Source of the DNA: Bacillus aerolatus
GTDB taxonomy: Bacteria; Bacillota; Bacilli; Bacillales; Domibacillaceae
Direction: 5' to 3'
DNA: 64,000 bases
Assembly (NCBI RefSeq): GCF_009183655.1
Contig: NZ_WEIO01000002.1
Location: 186,001-250,000, forward strand
Shown: piece after piece, positions 46,404-55,594 of the stretch
How the letters are laid out: each line of letters begins with the position of its first letter
Position numbering within the stretch: position 1 is the first letter of the stretch
Notes under the pieces: generated by a model
Databases searched by the model: none
What the model was told of the DNA's origin: nothing
Seen by the model: only the letters and a program-made list of their open reading frames with translations
Translations under genes and position numbers: made by a program

Positions 46404-47753
46404 ATGGCATTTGAAGGATTAGCCGACCGACTGCAAAACACGATGCAAAAGATCCGCAGCAAAGGGAAAGTTTCAGAAGCGGACGTGAAAGAAATGATGC
46501 GGGAAGTGCGTCTTGCCCTTCTCGAAGCGGATGTTAACTTTAAAGTCGTAAAAAGCTTTGTGAAAAAAGTCAGTGAGCGCTCTGTCGGTCAGGAAGTAAT
46601 GAAAAGTTTAACACCCGGACAGCAAGTCATCAAAGTAGTTAAGGAAGAGCTGACTGAGCTGATGGGCGGAGAGCAGAGCCAGATTGTAACGGCAAAACGC
46701 CCACCGACCGTAATTATGATGGTCGGCCTGCAAGGGGCCGGTAAAACGACAACTACAGGTAAGCTGGCAAATTTGTTACGCAAGCGGTACAACCGTAAGC
46801 CGCTTCTCGTCGCCGCTGATATTTACCGCCCGGCAGCCATCAAGCAGCTGGAAACACTCGGCAAACAACTAAATATGCCTGTCTTTTCTTTAGGAGACCA
46901 GATAAGTCCCGTGGAAATTGCGAAACAGGCGATAGAAAAAGCGAAGGCTGACCATCATGATTATGTATTAATTGATACGGCCGGCCGCCTGCATGTGGAT
47001 GAAAATTTAATGGGCGAGCTAAAAGAAATTAAAGAGCTCACCAGCCCGGATGAGATCTTTCTCGTCGTCGATGCTATGACCGGTCAGGATGCTGTTAATG
47101 TAGCCCAAAGCTTTGATGACCAGCTCGGTGTGACCGGAGTTGTTTTAACGAAACTTGACGGGGACACGCGCGGCGGGGCTGCTTTGTCTATTCGAGCTGT
47201 GACAGAAAAGCCGATTAAATTTGCCGGTATGGGTGAAAAACTGGATGCCCTTGAACCTTTTCATCCGGAACGAATGGCTTCCCGCATTCTCGGTATGGGC
47301 GACGTGCTGACCCTTATTGAAAAAGCGCAAACAAACGTCGATGAAGAGAAAGCGAAAGAGCTTGAACAAAAAATGCGGACGATGTCATTTACGTTTGACG
47401 ATTTCCTTGATCAGCTTGGACAAGTCCGGTCTATGGGGCCATTGGATGAAATTATTAAAATGCTTCCTGGAGCCAATAAAATCAAAGGATTAAATAATGT
47501 TCAAGTGGACGAAAAACAAATTTCTCACATTGAAGCCATTATTCAGTCAATGACGAGCGAAGAGAAACAACATCCAGAAATTATCAGCTCAGGCCGCAAA
47601 AAGCGAATTGCAAAAGGAAGTGGAACGTCCATCCAGGAAGTCAACCGCCTGCTTAAGCAATTTGAAGAAATGAAAAAAATGATGAAACAAATGTCTGGTA
47701 TGCAGCAAAAAGGCAAGAAAAAGGGCGCGCCTTTTAAATTTCCGTTTATGTAA
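46404..47753 (+). CDS. ffh: Signal recognition particle protein Ffh
   Basis: SRP54 GTPase that binds signal sequences and 4.5S/scRNA. The product has 449 residues. The NG domain has GLQGAGKTTTTGKLA near 108, DTAGRLHVDE and TKLDGDTRGG. The methionine-rich M domain occupies about 300-449 and ends MKKMMKQMSGMQQKGKKKG. The stop is followed by a repeat array after a single base. Confidence 0.97.
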   Translation: MAFEGLADRLQNTMQKIRSKGKVSEADVKEMMREVRLALLEADVNFKVVKSFVKKVSERSVGQEVMKSLTPGQQVIKVVKEELTELMGGEQSQIVTAKRPPTVIMMVGLQGAGKTTTTGKLANLLRKRYNRKPLLVAADIYRPAAIKQLETLGKQLNMPVFSLGDQISPVEIAKQAIEKAKADHHDYVLIDTAGRLHVDENLMGELKEIKELTSPDEIFLVVDAMTGQDAVNVAQSFDDQLGVTGVVLTKLDGDTRGGAALSIRAVTEKPIKFAGMGEKLDALEPFHPERMASRILGMGDVLTLIEKAQTNVDEEKAKELEQKMRTMSFTFDDFLDQLGQVRSMGPLDEIIKMLPGANKIKGLNNVQVDEKQISHIEAIIQSMTSEEKQHPEIISSGRKKRIAKGSGTSIQEVNRLLKQFEEMKKMMKQMSGMQQKGKKKGAPFKFPFM

Positions 47754-47754
47754 C

Positions 47755-47876
47755 GAAAAGCGGAAGCGCCTGTTCTGCTCCGACAGGCAAATGTTCTTCC
47801 CCAAAAGAAGTCGCTCTTTGACTTTATTGGGGGAGGTTATTTGACCCGAGGAGCAAGGCGCTGCAGCTGGACAAGC
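47755..47876 (+). repeat. Type 2 hairpin repeat module, plus orientation
   Basis: A 122-base unit starting GAAAAGCGGAAGCGCCTG, one base after the ffh stop. It is an inverted copy of the modules at 45620 and 45866 and a direct copy of that at 48640. It fills half of the 334-base ffh-rpsP gap. Confidence 0.88.
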
Positions 47877-48003
47877 GAAAAGCGGAGCCGACTGCATTGG
47901 GGTGGGGCGACAAGCATAAGACGAACTGGCGAAATGGCGTTTTCCAGCCATGCAGCTAGGTTGGCTTATGACCTCGAGCCCCAAGGAGGCGCAGCTGGAC
48001 AAA
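47877..48003 (+). repeat. Type 1 hairpin repeat module, third copy
   Basis: A 127-base unit, like the pair at 44254-44497 but with five extra bases after CATTGGGG (GGGGC insertion) and several substitutions. It ends GCAGCTGGACAAA, just before the rpsP promoter. Confidence 0.85.
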
Positions 48004-48009
48004 ATGTAA

Positions 48010-48360
<351 letters not shown>

Positions 48361-48365
48361 GAAAA

Positions 48366-48599
48366 ATGGAAGAGTTAATCTTAGCAATTGTTAAACCACT
48401 TGTCGATTATCCTGAACAGGTGACTGTCGAAGAGAAGGAAGAAGGTAATAAAAGTATTTACCGGCTTTCTCTCCATTCGGAAGATATCGGAAAGGTCATC
48501 GGGAAGCACGGCCGGATTGCTAAGGCGATTCGAACCATTATAACAGCGGCTGCGAATGCCGCTCATCAAAAAAAAGTGTATGTAGAGATAGTCGAATAG
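48366..48599 (+). CDS. khpA: KH-domain RNA-binding protein KhpA (YlqC)
   Basis: A 77-residue single KH domain with the GKVIGKHGRIAKAIRTI loop (GxxG type). KhpA and KhpB form an RNA-binding pair that affects cell elongation in Gram-positive bacteria. The start at 48366 has only a weak ribosome binding site, so translation probably couples to rpsP. Confidence 0.92.
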   Translation: MEELILAIVKPLVDYPEQVTVEEKEEGNKSIYRLSLHSEDIGKVIGKHGRIAKAIRTIITAAANAAHQKKVYVEIVE

Positions 48600-48621
48600 G
48601 GAGGGGCAACCTCCCTTTTTT
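48599..48621 (+). terminator. Intrinsic terminator after khpA
   Basis: GGGAGG (48599-48604), loop GGCAA, CCTCCC (48610-48615), then six T. It starts at the last base of the khpA stop codon. Confidence 0.85.
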
Positions 48622-48639
48622 CGTATAAATTTTTAATTA

Positions 48640-48760
48640 GAAAAGCGGAAGCGCCTGTTCTGCTCCGACAGGCAAATGTTCTTCCACAAAGAAGTCGCTC
48701 TTTGACTTCATTGGGGAAGGTTATTTGACCCGAGGAGCAAGGCGCTGCAGCCGGACAATC
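48640..48760 (+). repeat. Type 2 hairpin repeat module, plus orientation, second copy
   Basis: A 121-base unit starting GAAAAGCGGAAGCGCCTG. First unit of a three-module array (types 2, 3, 4) that occupies most of the 401-base khpA-ylqD gap. Confidence 0.88.
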
Positions 48761-48885
48761 GAAAAGCGGAAGGTGCTCGTTCAGCCCGATAGCGGATTTA
48801 TAGCTCTCGACGAGAAGTCCCGTTCTTGGACTTCGACAGAGAGAGCGAAATCAGCGTACGGGCTAGCGCCTGCAGCTGGACAAAC
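48761..48885 (+). repeat. Type 3 hairpin repeat module, plus orientation
   Basis: A 125-base unit. Nested stems are AGCCCG (48783-48788)/CGGGCT (48859-48864), GATTT/AAATC, GCTCTC/GAGAGC and GAAGTCC (48814-48820)/GGACTTC (48828-48834). It is the plus-strand counterpart of 45742-45865. Confidence 0.88.
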
Positions 48886-48980
48886 GAAAAGCGGAAGCGG
48901 CCGTTTAGACTCGGCAGACATAAGACGGACCGCCGAAGCTAGACACGAAGCGAAGCCGCTATTCCCTGCAGCTAGCCAAC
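48886..48980 (+). repeat. Type 4 hairpin repeat module
   Basis: A unit of about 95 bases starting GAAAAGCGGAAGCGGCCG. AGCGGC near the left end can pair with GCCGCT near the right, and the ACATAAGACGGACCGCCGAAG middle recalls type 1. The right end CTGCAGCTAGCCAA is diverged. It abuts the ylqD ribosome binding site. Confidence 0.7.
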
Positions 48981-49000
48981 ACCGAAAGGAAGGCGAAAGC

Positions 49001-49381
49001 ATGCAAATATTGCAGACGGTGATCGTAAAACAAATATTGACAGAAGCGATGAAGCAATCCATGCTTTCATCTTATCAGGATAAAAAAGCTCAGCTTGAAA
49101 AAGAATATGAGCAATTACGCTTTGAACTCAAAAAAGCAGAAAGACTGCATAAAAGCGGCCGCAAACAGACTGCCCGCTTTTATGAGAGAGAGATGGAGCA
49201 GCGCCGGGAAAAGATTAAAAATATTGAGTTCCAACAAAGTCAGTTAGAACTTTTGCCCCTCGGCAGTGAGCTGAAAGCAAAAGAGCTGCAGGCGTTAGTA
49301 GAAGTCAATGTTGGCGACCACTGGGAAGAAGCAGAGAAAACAATTGTCGTTAAAGATGGCATTATCATTGAGATTCGTTAG
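49001..49381 (+). CDS. ylqD: YlqD family coiled-coil protein of unknown function
   Basis: The product has 126 residues from ATG 49001 ([19 protein letters not shown]), behind AAAGGAAGG. A charged coiled coil spans about 20-80, followed by a short beta-rich end ([26 protein letters not shown]). No biochemical role is known. The frame stays open upstream through the repeat array to 48725, but that extension is repeat-derived and improbable. It lies between khpA and rimM as in B. subtilis. Confidence 0.88.
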   Translation: MQILQTVIVKQILTEAMKQSMLSSYQDKKAQLEKEYEQLRFELKKAERLHKSGRKQTARFYEREMEQRREKIKNIEFQQSQLELLPLGSELKAKELQALVEVNVGDHWEEAEKTIVVKDGIIIEIR

Positions 49382-49395
49382 AGGTGAATCAAAAA

Positions 49396-49914
49396 ATGGA
49401 AAAATGGTTTAACGTAGGAAAGATCGTCAATACGCACGGTATTCGCGGTGAAATTAGAGTGATTTCTAGAACAGATTTTCCTGATGAAAGATATCAAGTA
49501 GGAAACACGCTGTACTTGTTTATGCCAGGAGAGATGGAAGGCAGACCTGTCATTGTTGCTTCTCATCGTAAGCACAAATCATTTGATTTGCTGACATTTG
49601 AAGGATTCGAAGGATTAAATACAGTGGAGCCGTTAAAAGGCGGATTGCTGAAAATAAAAGAATCCCAGCTTGGCGAGCTAAATGAAGGTGAATATTACTT
49701 CCATGAGATCATTGGCTGCCTCGTCAAGACTATTGAGGGAGAAGAAATCGGTAAAGTAACTGAGGTTTTGACACCGGGAGCAAACGACGTATGGGTCGTT
49801 AAAGGTAAAGCTGGTAAAGACTATTACATCCCTTATATTGAACAAGTCGTAAAAAAGGTGGATCCGGCAGAAAAGCTTATTTTTATTGAACCGATGGAAG
49901 GATTATTGTCATGA
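49396..49914 (+). CDS. rimM: 16S rRNA processing factor RimM
   Basis: Binds uS19 and assists 30S head maturation. The product has 172 residues. The N-terminal barrel begins [18 protein letters not shown], and the C-terminal PRC-barrel has [18 protein letters not shown] choose ATG 49396 behind AGAGGTGA; a GTG at 49384 overlaps that ribosome binding site. It is ATGA-coupled to trmD. Confidence 0.95.
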   Translation: MEKWFNVGKIVNTHGIRGEIRVISRTDFPDERYQVGNTLYLFMPGEMEGRPVIVASHRKHKSFDLLTFEGFEGLNTVEPLKGGLLKIKESQLGELNEGEYYFHEIIGCLVKTIEGEEIGKVTEVLTPGANDVWVVKGKAGKDYYIPYIEQVVKKVDPAEKLIFIEPMEGLLS

Positions 49915-50657
49915 TGAAGATTGATATTCTTTCGCTCTTTCCTGAAATGTTTGAAGGGGTTCTTTACTCTTCCATGCTGAAAAAAGCAGCTGAAAAAGGG
50001 AAAGTGGAGTATAATGTTGTCAACTTTCGCGATTATGCGGAAGGAAAACATAAAACAGTCGATGATTATCCTTACGGCGGCGGAGCAGGTATGGTGCTGA
50101 AGCCACAGCCGGTGTTCGATGCGGTGGACGAGGTGAAAAAAAACTCCTCGTCCCGCAGCCCGCGTGTCATATTAATGTGTCCGCAAGGAGAGCGCTATAC
50201 GCAGAAAAAGGCGGAAGAATTGGCAGTGGAAGAACACTTAATATTTATTTGCGGCCATTACGAAGGATATGATGAACGCATACGCGAACAGCTAGTGACG
50301 GATGAAATCTCTATCGGGGACTTTGTACTGACAGGAGGCGAGCTAGGAGCCATGGTAGTTGTCGACAGTATTGTCCGCCTTCTGCCGGATGTGCTTGGCA
50401 ATGAAGCTTCTCCAGTGTTGGACTCTTTTTCATCCGGTCTGCTTGAGCATCCGCAATATACAAGGCCGGCTGAATTCCGCGGCTTTAAAGTTCCTGATAT
50501 ATTACTTTCCGGAAATCACCGATTAGTCGATGAATGGCGGGACAAAGAGTCCTTAAGACGGACGTGGGAGCGGCGGCCGGACTTGCTGGAGCAATACTCG
50601 CTTACTGAACGCCAGAAATCATGGGTAAATGAGTGGGAAAAAGAAAGAGACTCTTGA
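49911..50657 (+). CDS. trmD: tRNA (guanine-37-N1) methyltransferase TrmD
   Basis: SPOUT-family enzyme that prevents frameshifting. The product has 248 residues. The knot region includes [41 protein letters not shown] and [12 protein letters not shown]. It overlaps the rimM stop by 4 bases. Confidence 0.97.
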   Translation: MMKIDILSLFPEMFEGVLYSSMLKKAAEKGKVEYNVVNFRDYAEGKHKTVDDYPYGGGAGMVLKPQPVFDAVDEVKKNSSSRSPRVILMCPQGERYTQKKAEELAVEEHLIFICGHYEGYDERIREQLVTDEISIGDFVLTGGELGAMVVVDSIVRLLPDVLGNEASPVLDSFSSGLLEHPQYTRPAEFRGFKVPDILLSGNHRLVDEWRDKESLRRTWERRPDLLEQYSLTERQKSWVNEWEKERDS

Positions 50658-50682
50658 TTTACTGATCTATTTATGGTAAGAT
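50654..50682 (+). promoter_or_regulatory. SigA promoter of rplS
   Basis: TTGATT (50654-50659), an exact 17-base spacer and TAAGAT (50677-50682) preceded by TGG (extended -10). It starts at the end of trmD and gives a leader of about 95 bases. Confidence 0.68.
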
Positions 50683-50688
50683 TTTTTC

Positions 50689-50782
50689 GTGGTTTGCGGC
50701 CAAGGTCGAAGCCCATTAAAACGGTGTTCCGCTGCAGCTGATATATGTTGTATTGAGCATCTGTTAGAAGGAGAGGAATATT
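50689..50782 (+). ncRNA. Putative L19 ribosomal protein leader (autoregulatory 5' UTR)
   Basis: A GC-richer leader with complementary GCGG and CCGC segments sits between the rplS promoter and its ribosome binding site. Firmicutes are known to carry an L19 leader RNA at this position. I infer identity mainly from position, since I cannot run a covariance search. Confidence 0.45.
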
Positions 50783-51127
50783 ATGCACAAATTGATTCAA
50801 GAACTTACTCAGGAACAACTTCGCACAGATCTTCCAGCTTTTCGTCCTGGAGATACAGTACGCGTACACGTTAAAGTTGTTGAGGGAACACGTGAGCGTA
50901 TTCAGATCTTTGAAGGTGTCGTTATTAAACGTCGCGGCGGCGGAGTGAGTGAAACATTCACAGTTCGCAAAATCTCTTATGGCGTAGGCGTTGAACGTAC
51001 TTTCCCAGTTCATACACCGAAGATTGCTCAAATCGAAGTAACTCGCCGTGGTAAAGTTCGTCGTGCTAAACTGTACTACTTGCGTAACCTTCGCGGTAAA
51101 GCAGCTCGTATTAAAGAAATTCGATAA
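50783..51127 (+). CDS. rplS: Large ribosomal subunit protein bL19
   Basis: The product has 114 residues, with the [22 protein letters not shown] and [14 protein letters not shown] signatures. AAGGAGAGG lies upstream. Codon use is strongly biased, as in rpsP. It has its own promoter and terminator. Confidence 0.98.
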   Translation: MHKLIQELTQEQLRTDLPAFRPGDTVRVHVKVVEGTRERIQIFEGVVIKRRGGGVSETFTVRKISYGVGVERTFPVHTPKIAQIEVTRRGKVRRAKLYYLRNLRGKAARIKEIR

Positions 51128-51143
51128 TTATAGACGATTTGCG

Positions 51144-51172
51144 AAAGGAGCTTGGGGACAAGCTCCTTTTTC
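51144..51172 (+). terminator. Intrinsic terminator after rplS
   Basis: AAAGGAGCTT (51144-51153) pairs with AAGCTCCTTT (51160-51169), followed by T. Confidence 0.86.
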
Positions 51173-51213
51173 AAATGAAAAAAAGCCCTTTCTTTTCTCA
51201 ATGATGGCCAAAG

Positions 51214-51222
51214 TGATATGAT
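51214..51222 (+). promoter_or_regulatory. Candidate extended -10 promoter of the signal peptidase gene
   Basis: TGA followed by TATGAT (51217-51222), with TTCTCA 16 bases upstream as a weak -35. About 30 bases before the start codon. Confidence 0.45.
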
Positions 51223-51252
51223 AAATACATAATAAATTAGGTGGTGGCAATT

Positions 51253-51789
51253 TTGGCAAAAGAAAAAAGTGAATTCTGGGAATGGACAAAAGCTTTTTTA
51301 ATCGCAATAGGACTGGCAGCAATTATTCGATATTTTATTATCGCACCTATTGTAGTAGACGGTGAATCTATGATGCCAACGCTAACAGACGGTGATTGGA
51401 TGATCGTCAATAAAATTGGTGAACCTCAGCGTTTTGATATCGTTGTGTTTCATGCACCGGAAAAAAAGGATTACATTAAACGCGTTATCGGCCTTCCGGG
51501 TGATAAAGTGGAATATAAAGATGATAAATTATATGTCAACGGTAAATATTATGAAGAGCCTTATTTAGAAGAATATAAAAAGGAAGAGCCTATTCCGCTT
51601 ACGCCTGACTTTACATTGCAGGAGTTGACGGGAAAAGCAACGGTGCCGGAAGGAGAAATTTTTGTTCTCGGCGATAACCGGCTGTACAGTAAAGACAGTC
51701 GTCATATTGGCACGGTTCGTATTGATGAAGTAGTAGGCGATACGAGTGTTGTTTTCTGGCCTTTAAATAAAATGAGGCTGGTGGATTAA
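51253..51789 (+). CDS. sipS: Type I signal peptidase
   Basis: Membrane protease that removes signal peptides. The product has 178 residues. An N-terminal transmembrane helix covers about 11-33, the nucleophile Ser39 is in DGESMMPTL and the general base Lys76 in [11 protein letters not shown]. The [14 protein letters not shown] box follows. The TTG start at 51253 is placed by AGGTGGTG; the in-frame GTG at 51241 coincides with the ribosome binding site. Which Sip paralogue it is cannot be told. Confidence 0.92.
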   Translation: MAKEKSEFWEWTKAFLIAIGLAAIIRYFIIAPIVVDGESMMPTLTDGDWMIVNKIGEPQRFDIVVFHAPEKKDYIKRVIGLPGDKVEYKDDKLYVNGKYYEEPYLEEYKKEEPIPLTPDFTLQELTGKATVPEGEIFVLGDNRLYSKDSRHIGTVRIDEVVGDTSVVFWPLNKMRLVD

Positions 51790-51823
51790 TATTGACCGCC
51801 CGGACAGAATGGAGGTTGAATTT

Positions 51824-52681
51824 ATGACCATTCAATGGTTTCCCGGCCATATGGCAAAAGCAAGAAGAGAAGTAACGGAAAAATTAAAGTTAGTGGATAT
51901 TATCTTTGAGCTGGTAGACGCCCGCTTGCCGATATCTTCACGAAACCCGATGATTGATGAAATCATCCAGCAAAAGCCAAGGCTTGTGTTACTAAACAAA
52001 GCAGATATGGCAGATCCCGCAGTTACGGCCCAATGGCTTGCTTATTTCAAAGAGGGAGGCGTACCTGCCCTGGCGATTAATTCTCATGCCGGCAGCGGTC
52101 TGGCAGCCATTAATAGAGCGGCGAAAGAAATATTAAAAGAGAAATTTGATCGGATGAAGTCCAGAGGTATTAAACCAAGAGCGATCAGGGCGATGATCGT
52201 CGGTATTCCGAACGTAGGCAAGTCAACATTAATTAACCGGCTGGCTAAAAAGAACATCGCTAAAACGGGCAACATGCCTGGCGTGACAAAAGCCCAGCAG
52301 TGGATTAAAGCCGGTAAAGAAATGGAACTGCTCGATACACCGGGTATCCTCTGGCCGAAATTTGAAGACGAAGAAACAGGCTTTAAACTCGCTTTAACAG
52401 GAGCGATTAAAGATGCGATCCTCAACTTGGAGGACGTGGCAGTCTTTGCTCTTCGTTTTTTAGAAACGAGGTATCCAAACCGGTTAAAAGAACGATACGG
52501 TCTCGAGGAGATTCCTGAAGACTTGTTAGAACTCTTTAATCATATCGGAAAGCTGCGCGGCTGCTACGCCGGACGCACCGAGGTCGATTACGACAAAACA
52601 ACCGAACTCATTATTCGCGACATCAGAGGAGAAAAACTCGGAAAACTCACATTCGACTTCCCGGAAGAACAAACGGAATAA
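51824..52681 (+). CDS. rbgA: Ribosome biogenesis GTPase RbgA (YlqF)
   Basis: Circularly permuted GTPase needed for late 50S assembly (uL16 incorporation). G4 (NKADM, near 58) precedes G1 ([12 protein letters not shown], near 126) and G3 (DTPGI). The product has 285 residues from ATG 51824, with GGAGGTTG upstream; an ATG at 51809 is part of that ribosome binding site. Confidence 0.96.
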   Translation: MTIQWFPGHMAKARREVTEKLKLVDIIFELVDARLPISSRNPMIDEIIQQKPRLVLLNKADMADPAVTAQWLAYFKEGGVPALAINSHAGSGLAAINRAAKEILKEKFDRMKSRGIKPRAIRAMIVGIPNVGKSTLINRLAKKNIAKTGNMPGVTKAQQWIKAGKEMELLDTPGILWPKFEDEETGFKLALTGAIKDAILNLEDVAVFALRFLETRYPNRLKERYGLEEIPEDLLELFNHIGKLRGCYAGRTEVDYDKTTELIIRDIRGEKLGKLTFDFPEEQTE

Positions 52682-52685
52682 CAAA

Positions 52686-52717
52686 AAATAAAGGCCCTCA
52701 CAAAGGGCCTTTATTTT
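52686..52717 (+). terminator. Intrinsic terminator after rbgA
   Basis: AAATAAAGGCCCT (52686-52698) pairs perfectly with AGGGCCTTTATTT (52704-52716), with a T-rich tail. Confidence 0.88.
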
Positions 52718-52741
52718 ATCTGAAAAAAACCGATATAAGAA

Positions 52742-52786
52742 GAAAAGCGGAAGCGACTGCTCTGTCCCGACAAGCAAATGACGAAT
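52742..52786 (+). repeat. Left-end fragment of the hairpin repeat family
   Basis: GAAAAGCGGAAGCGACTGC, then CCCGACAAGCAAATGACG, matches the left half of the family (closest to a type 1/type 2 mixture) with no right half. The rest of the rbgA-rnhB gap is AT-rich and shows nothing else. Confidence 0.7.
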
Positions 52787-52916
52787 AGCTCATGCGAAAT
52801 GTTGAAGAAATTAATAAAACAAACAAACTTTAATTAAAAACACAATGTGCAAAATTCACAAAACAAATTAAAATAGCCTTCATATATTTAAAATGAATAG
52901 GCGAAAGGATTAATTC

Positions 52917-53693
52917 ATGTCTCAATCAGTAAGTGAAATAAGAAAACGAATAAGAGAAATACAATCAGAAGACGATCCTCACTTTCAGGAGTGGCTTAGA
53001 GATCCGCGGAAAGGCGTTCAGCAGGCCGTAGCACAATGGTACCGAATACAGGAGAAGCAAGCAATGGAACGCCTTAAATACGAACAGCTGCTTAATTATG
53101 AGCGCGAATTGCTCAATCAGGGAATTACATCTATTGCAGGAATTGACGAAGTGGGCAGAGGCCCGCTCGCCGGCCCTGTTATAGCGGCGGCTGTTATATT
53201 GCCGCCTAACATCCAGCTTGTGGGAATAAATGACTCGAAAAAATTAAGCAAAGCAAAAAGAGACTACTTTTATAAAGAAATAACAGATAAAGCAGATGTA
53301 GGCATTGGCATAGTGACTGCTGCAGAAATTGATTTATTAAACATATACGAAGCAACTAAAAAAGCGATGGTCTCAGCTATTCAGCAGCTGCATCATCTCC
53401 CGCAGCATTTACTGATCGATGCCATGAAACTAAATGTGTCTATTCCACAGACATCTATAGTCAAAGGAGATGTAAAAAGTGCTTCGATCGCTGCGGCATC
53501 AATCGTGGCAAAAGTGACGAGAGACAGGTTAATGTGTGACTATGCCCTGCTTTACCCGCAGTATGGTTTTGAAAAAAACATGGGGTACGGTACAAAAGAA
53601 CATTTAACAGGTTTGCAGTCGACCGGTCCGTGTGAGATTCATCGAAACAGTTTTTCACCCGTGAAGGAAATAAGGCAACTTCTGAAAAAATAA
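52917..53693 (+). CDS. rnhB: Ribonuclease HII
   Basis: Cleaves RNA in RNA-DNA hybrids and at single ribonucleotides. The product has 258 residues. The N-terminal extension of about 70 residues is typical of Firmicute RNase HII; the catalytic motif GIDEVGRGPLAGPV lies near 74. GAAAGGAT precedes ATG 52917. Confidence 0.95.
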   Translation: MSQSVSEIRKRIREIQSEDDPHFQEWLRDPRKGVQQAVAQWYRIQEKQAMERLKYEQLLNYERELLNQGITSIAGIDEVGRGPLAGPVIAAAVILPPNIQLVGINDSKKLSKAKRDYFYKEITDKADVGIGIVTAAEIDLLNIYEATKKAMVSAIQQLHHLPQHLLIDAMKLNVSIPQTSIVKGDVKSASIAAASIVAKVTRDRLMCDYALLYPQYGFEKNMGYGTKEHLTGLQSTGPCEIHRNSFSPVKEIRQLLKK

Positions 53694-53707
53694 CGGAGGT
53701 GAATGAA

Positions 53708-55594
53708 TTGATTATACAACAAGCCGCTCTTGCGCAAGGCATTCTTGGTAAAGAAAGATCCATGCAATTGCGGGAGGGAGAGATGTTCCCCGCTAAAGTG
53801 GTGAAAATACTGCCTAATGGCATGGCTGAACTTTCTACTGGAACAACTACGATGATGGCAAAACTGGAAGTGACTCTTCAATCAGGGGAAAGGTATTGGT
53901 TTCGCGCAGCTTCGAATGTTGATGGCCTGCAGTTGAAAGTCATCACATCGCCGGTTTCTGCAAAGGGAGATGGGGCAAAGATGGCGCAAGATTTGCTGCT
54001 GCATCTATCCCTGCCGTTGACAAAAGAAAATAAAGCATTCGTGGAAATAATGATGAGAGAAAAGCTGCCTTTGACGAAAGAATTGATTGTAAAAGCAGCA
54101 GAGTGGCTTGCGAAAGCACCGGCAGTTGAAGGGCTTCAAGTGGTCAAAATGATGGCGGAGCGTTCTCTTCCGATGACTAAAGATGTATTTCAATCTTTAA
54201 TGACGGCACATTCTCCAGTGCCACTCAGCCAATTAACGGAAGAATTAGCCGGTAAGCTGCAGCAGTTGCAGCAGCCGCCAGCTTTGGCAAGAGAGCTAGT
54301 AAAATTATTAAAAGAATGGCAGACGCCTTTTGAAAAAAATATCATTCAAAAAGTCATGACTGCAATTATGGATCAGCTGATTCTGCCGGAAAAGACGTCT
54401 GCTTCAAAAACTGCCGCCTTTGATTTGTTAAAATCATGGGGCTTTATTCCTGAAAAAGCGGATCATACTGACGATGCCCTCATCCAAATCATGGAGCGGT
54501 GGAAGAAAGAACCGAACAAGTTCGGAACAGCCGTGCAGCTGCGCACTGAAAACAAGACTGTCACTTTACAAGAAGCGGTCAGCCAGTTCATTCGGCAGCC
54601 GGCCAGTAAAGAACTTCTGCAGCGATTAGAGCAAGCGTTGATGGCTAGCACTAAAACAATGGAAAAATCTATTAGTCAGCCCTTAACAGCCGAAGTGAAG
54701 CTGTTAATCGAAGAATTAAAGGATACAAAAATAGCAAACCAACAATTAGCCGCTGTCTTCAAAACAGCAGCGAAAGCGAGTATTCACCAAAATCAACCTC
54801 AAGAAGCGATTCGGCAACTGTCCGCTCTTTTTAACAAAGAAGCAGATGAACTCATACGGGCAGTCAAGAATGAAGCAGCAAAAATTGATTCCTCGTCTCT
54901 TGTATCACTGTCAAAAAAAGAAATTCTTTTTCAGCAAATTATGCTCGCGGCGGAAAACGATATGCATTTCCACATGTCAGGCAAAGAAGCTCATTCTTTA
55001 ATTAAAGACACGTTTCTGCAGCTCGGAATCGATTTGGAAGGAATACTTGGAGCAAGGCATCCCGGAGAAGCTGAACTGGAAAAAATGCTGAAACCGCAGC
55101 TTTTGCGTCTGCTTGGAGAAAACATCCCTGTTCATGTAAAGGAGCTCGCTGAACAAGTGCTTGGCCGAATGAATGTGCAGCCCCTTTTATCCGCTGAAAC
55201 CGGTCCGCTCCAGCAGCTGATCATGCAAGTACCTGTCAATTTATTTGGCTTCCATACAGATCTGACATTACAATGGTCAGGGAAAAAAACGGATGATGGT
55301 AAGTTGGATTCAGATTTTTGTCGGGTACTGTTTTATTTAAACCTTGAAAACATCAAAGAAACAGTCATTGATATGCAAGTGCAAAATCGAATTATCCAGC
55401 TGCAAGTGTTTAATGAAACGCCGGGGTTGAAAAAAATGGCCGATTCTCTTACCCCGACATTAAAAGCTAGAGTAGAAGAAAAGGGTTATCAGCTGTCGAG
55501 TATCCAATTTAAGCGGCCGGACAAAAGGGCTGCGCTGCCAATCGTACGGGCAATGGAAGCGCAGCCGTATGAAGGAGTGGACATCCGCATATGA
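53708..55594 (+). CDS. ylqG: YlqG, flagellar hook-length-control-like protein of unknown function
   Basis: The product has about 628 residues. The C-terminal part (FHTDLTLQWSGKKTD ... FCRVLFYLNLENIKETVIDMQVQNRIIQL) resembles the FliK C-terminal domain; the middle is helical and rich in Gln and Leu. I place the start at TTG 53708 behind GGAGGTGA rather than at GTG 53699, which is inside that ribosome binding site. I recall the B. subtilis protein as about 100 residues shorter. It is ATGA-coupled to ylqH, an FlhB-like gene, hinting at an export-related pair. Confidence 0.8.
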   Translation: MIIQQAALAQGILGKERSMQLREGEMFPAKVVKILPNGMAELSTGTTTMMAKLEVTLQSGERYWFRAASNVDGLQLKVITSPVSAKGDGAKMAQDLLLHLSLPLTKENKAFVEIMMREKLPLTKELIVKAAEWLAKAPAVEGLQVVKMMAERSLPMTKDVFQSLMTAHSPVPLSQLTEELAGKLQQLQQPPALARELVKLLKEWQTPFEKNIIQKVMTAIMDQLILPEKTSASKTAAFDLLKSWGFIPEKADHTDDALIQIMERWKKEPNKFGTAVQLRTENKTVTLQEAVSQFIRQPASKELLQRLEQALMASTKTMEKSISQPLTAEVKLLIEELKDTKIANQQLAAVFKTAAKASIHQNQPQEAIRQLSALFNKEADELIRAVKNEAAKIDSSSLVSLSKKEILFQQIMLAAENDMHFHMSGKEAHSLIKDTFLQLGIDLEGILGARHPGEAELEKMLKPQLLRLLGENIPVHVKELAEQVLGRMNVQPLLSAETGPLQQLIMQVPVNLFGFHTDLTLQWSGKKTDDGKLDSDFCRVLFYLNLENIKETVIDMQVQNRIIQLQVFNETPGLKKMADSLTPTLKARVEEKGYQLSSIQFKRPDKRAALPIVRAMEAQPYEGVDIRI

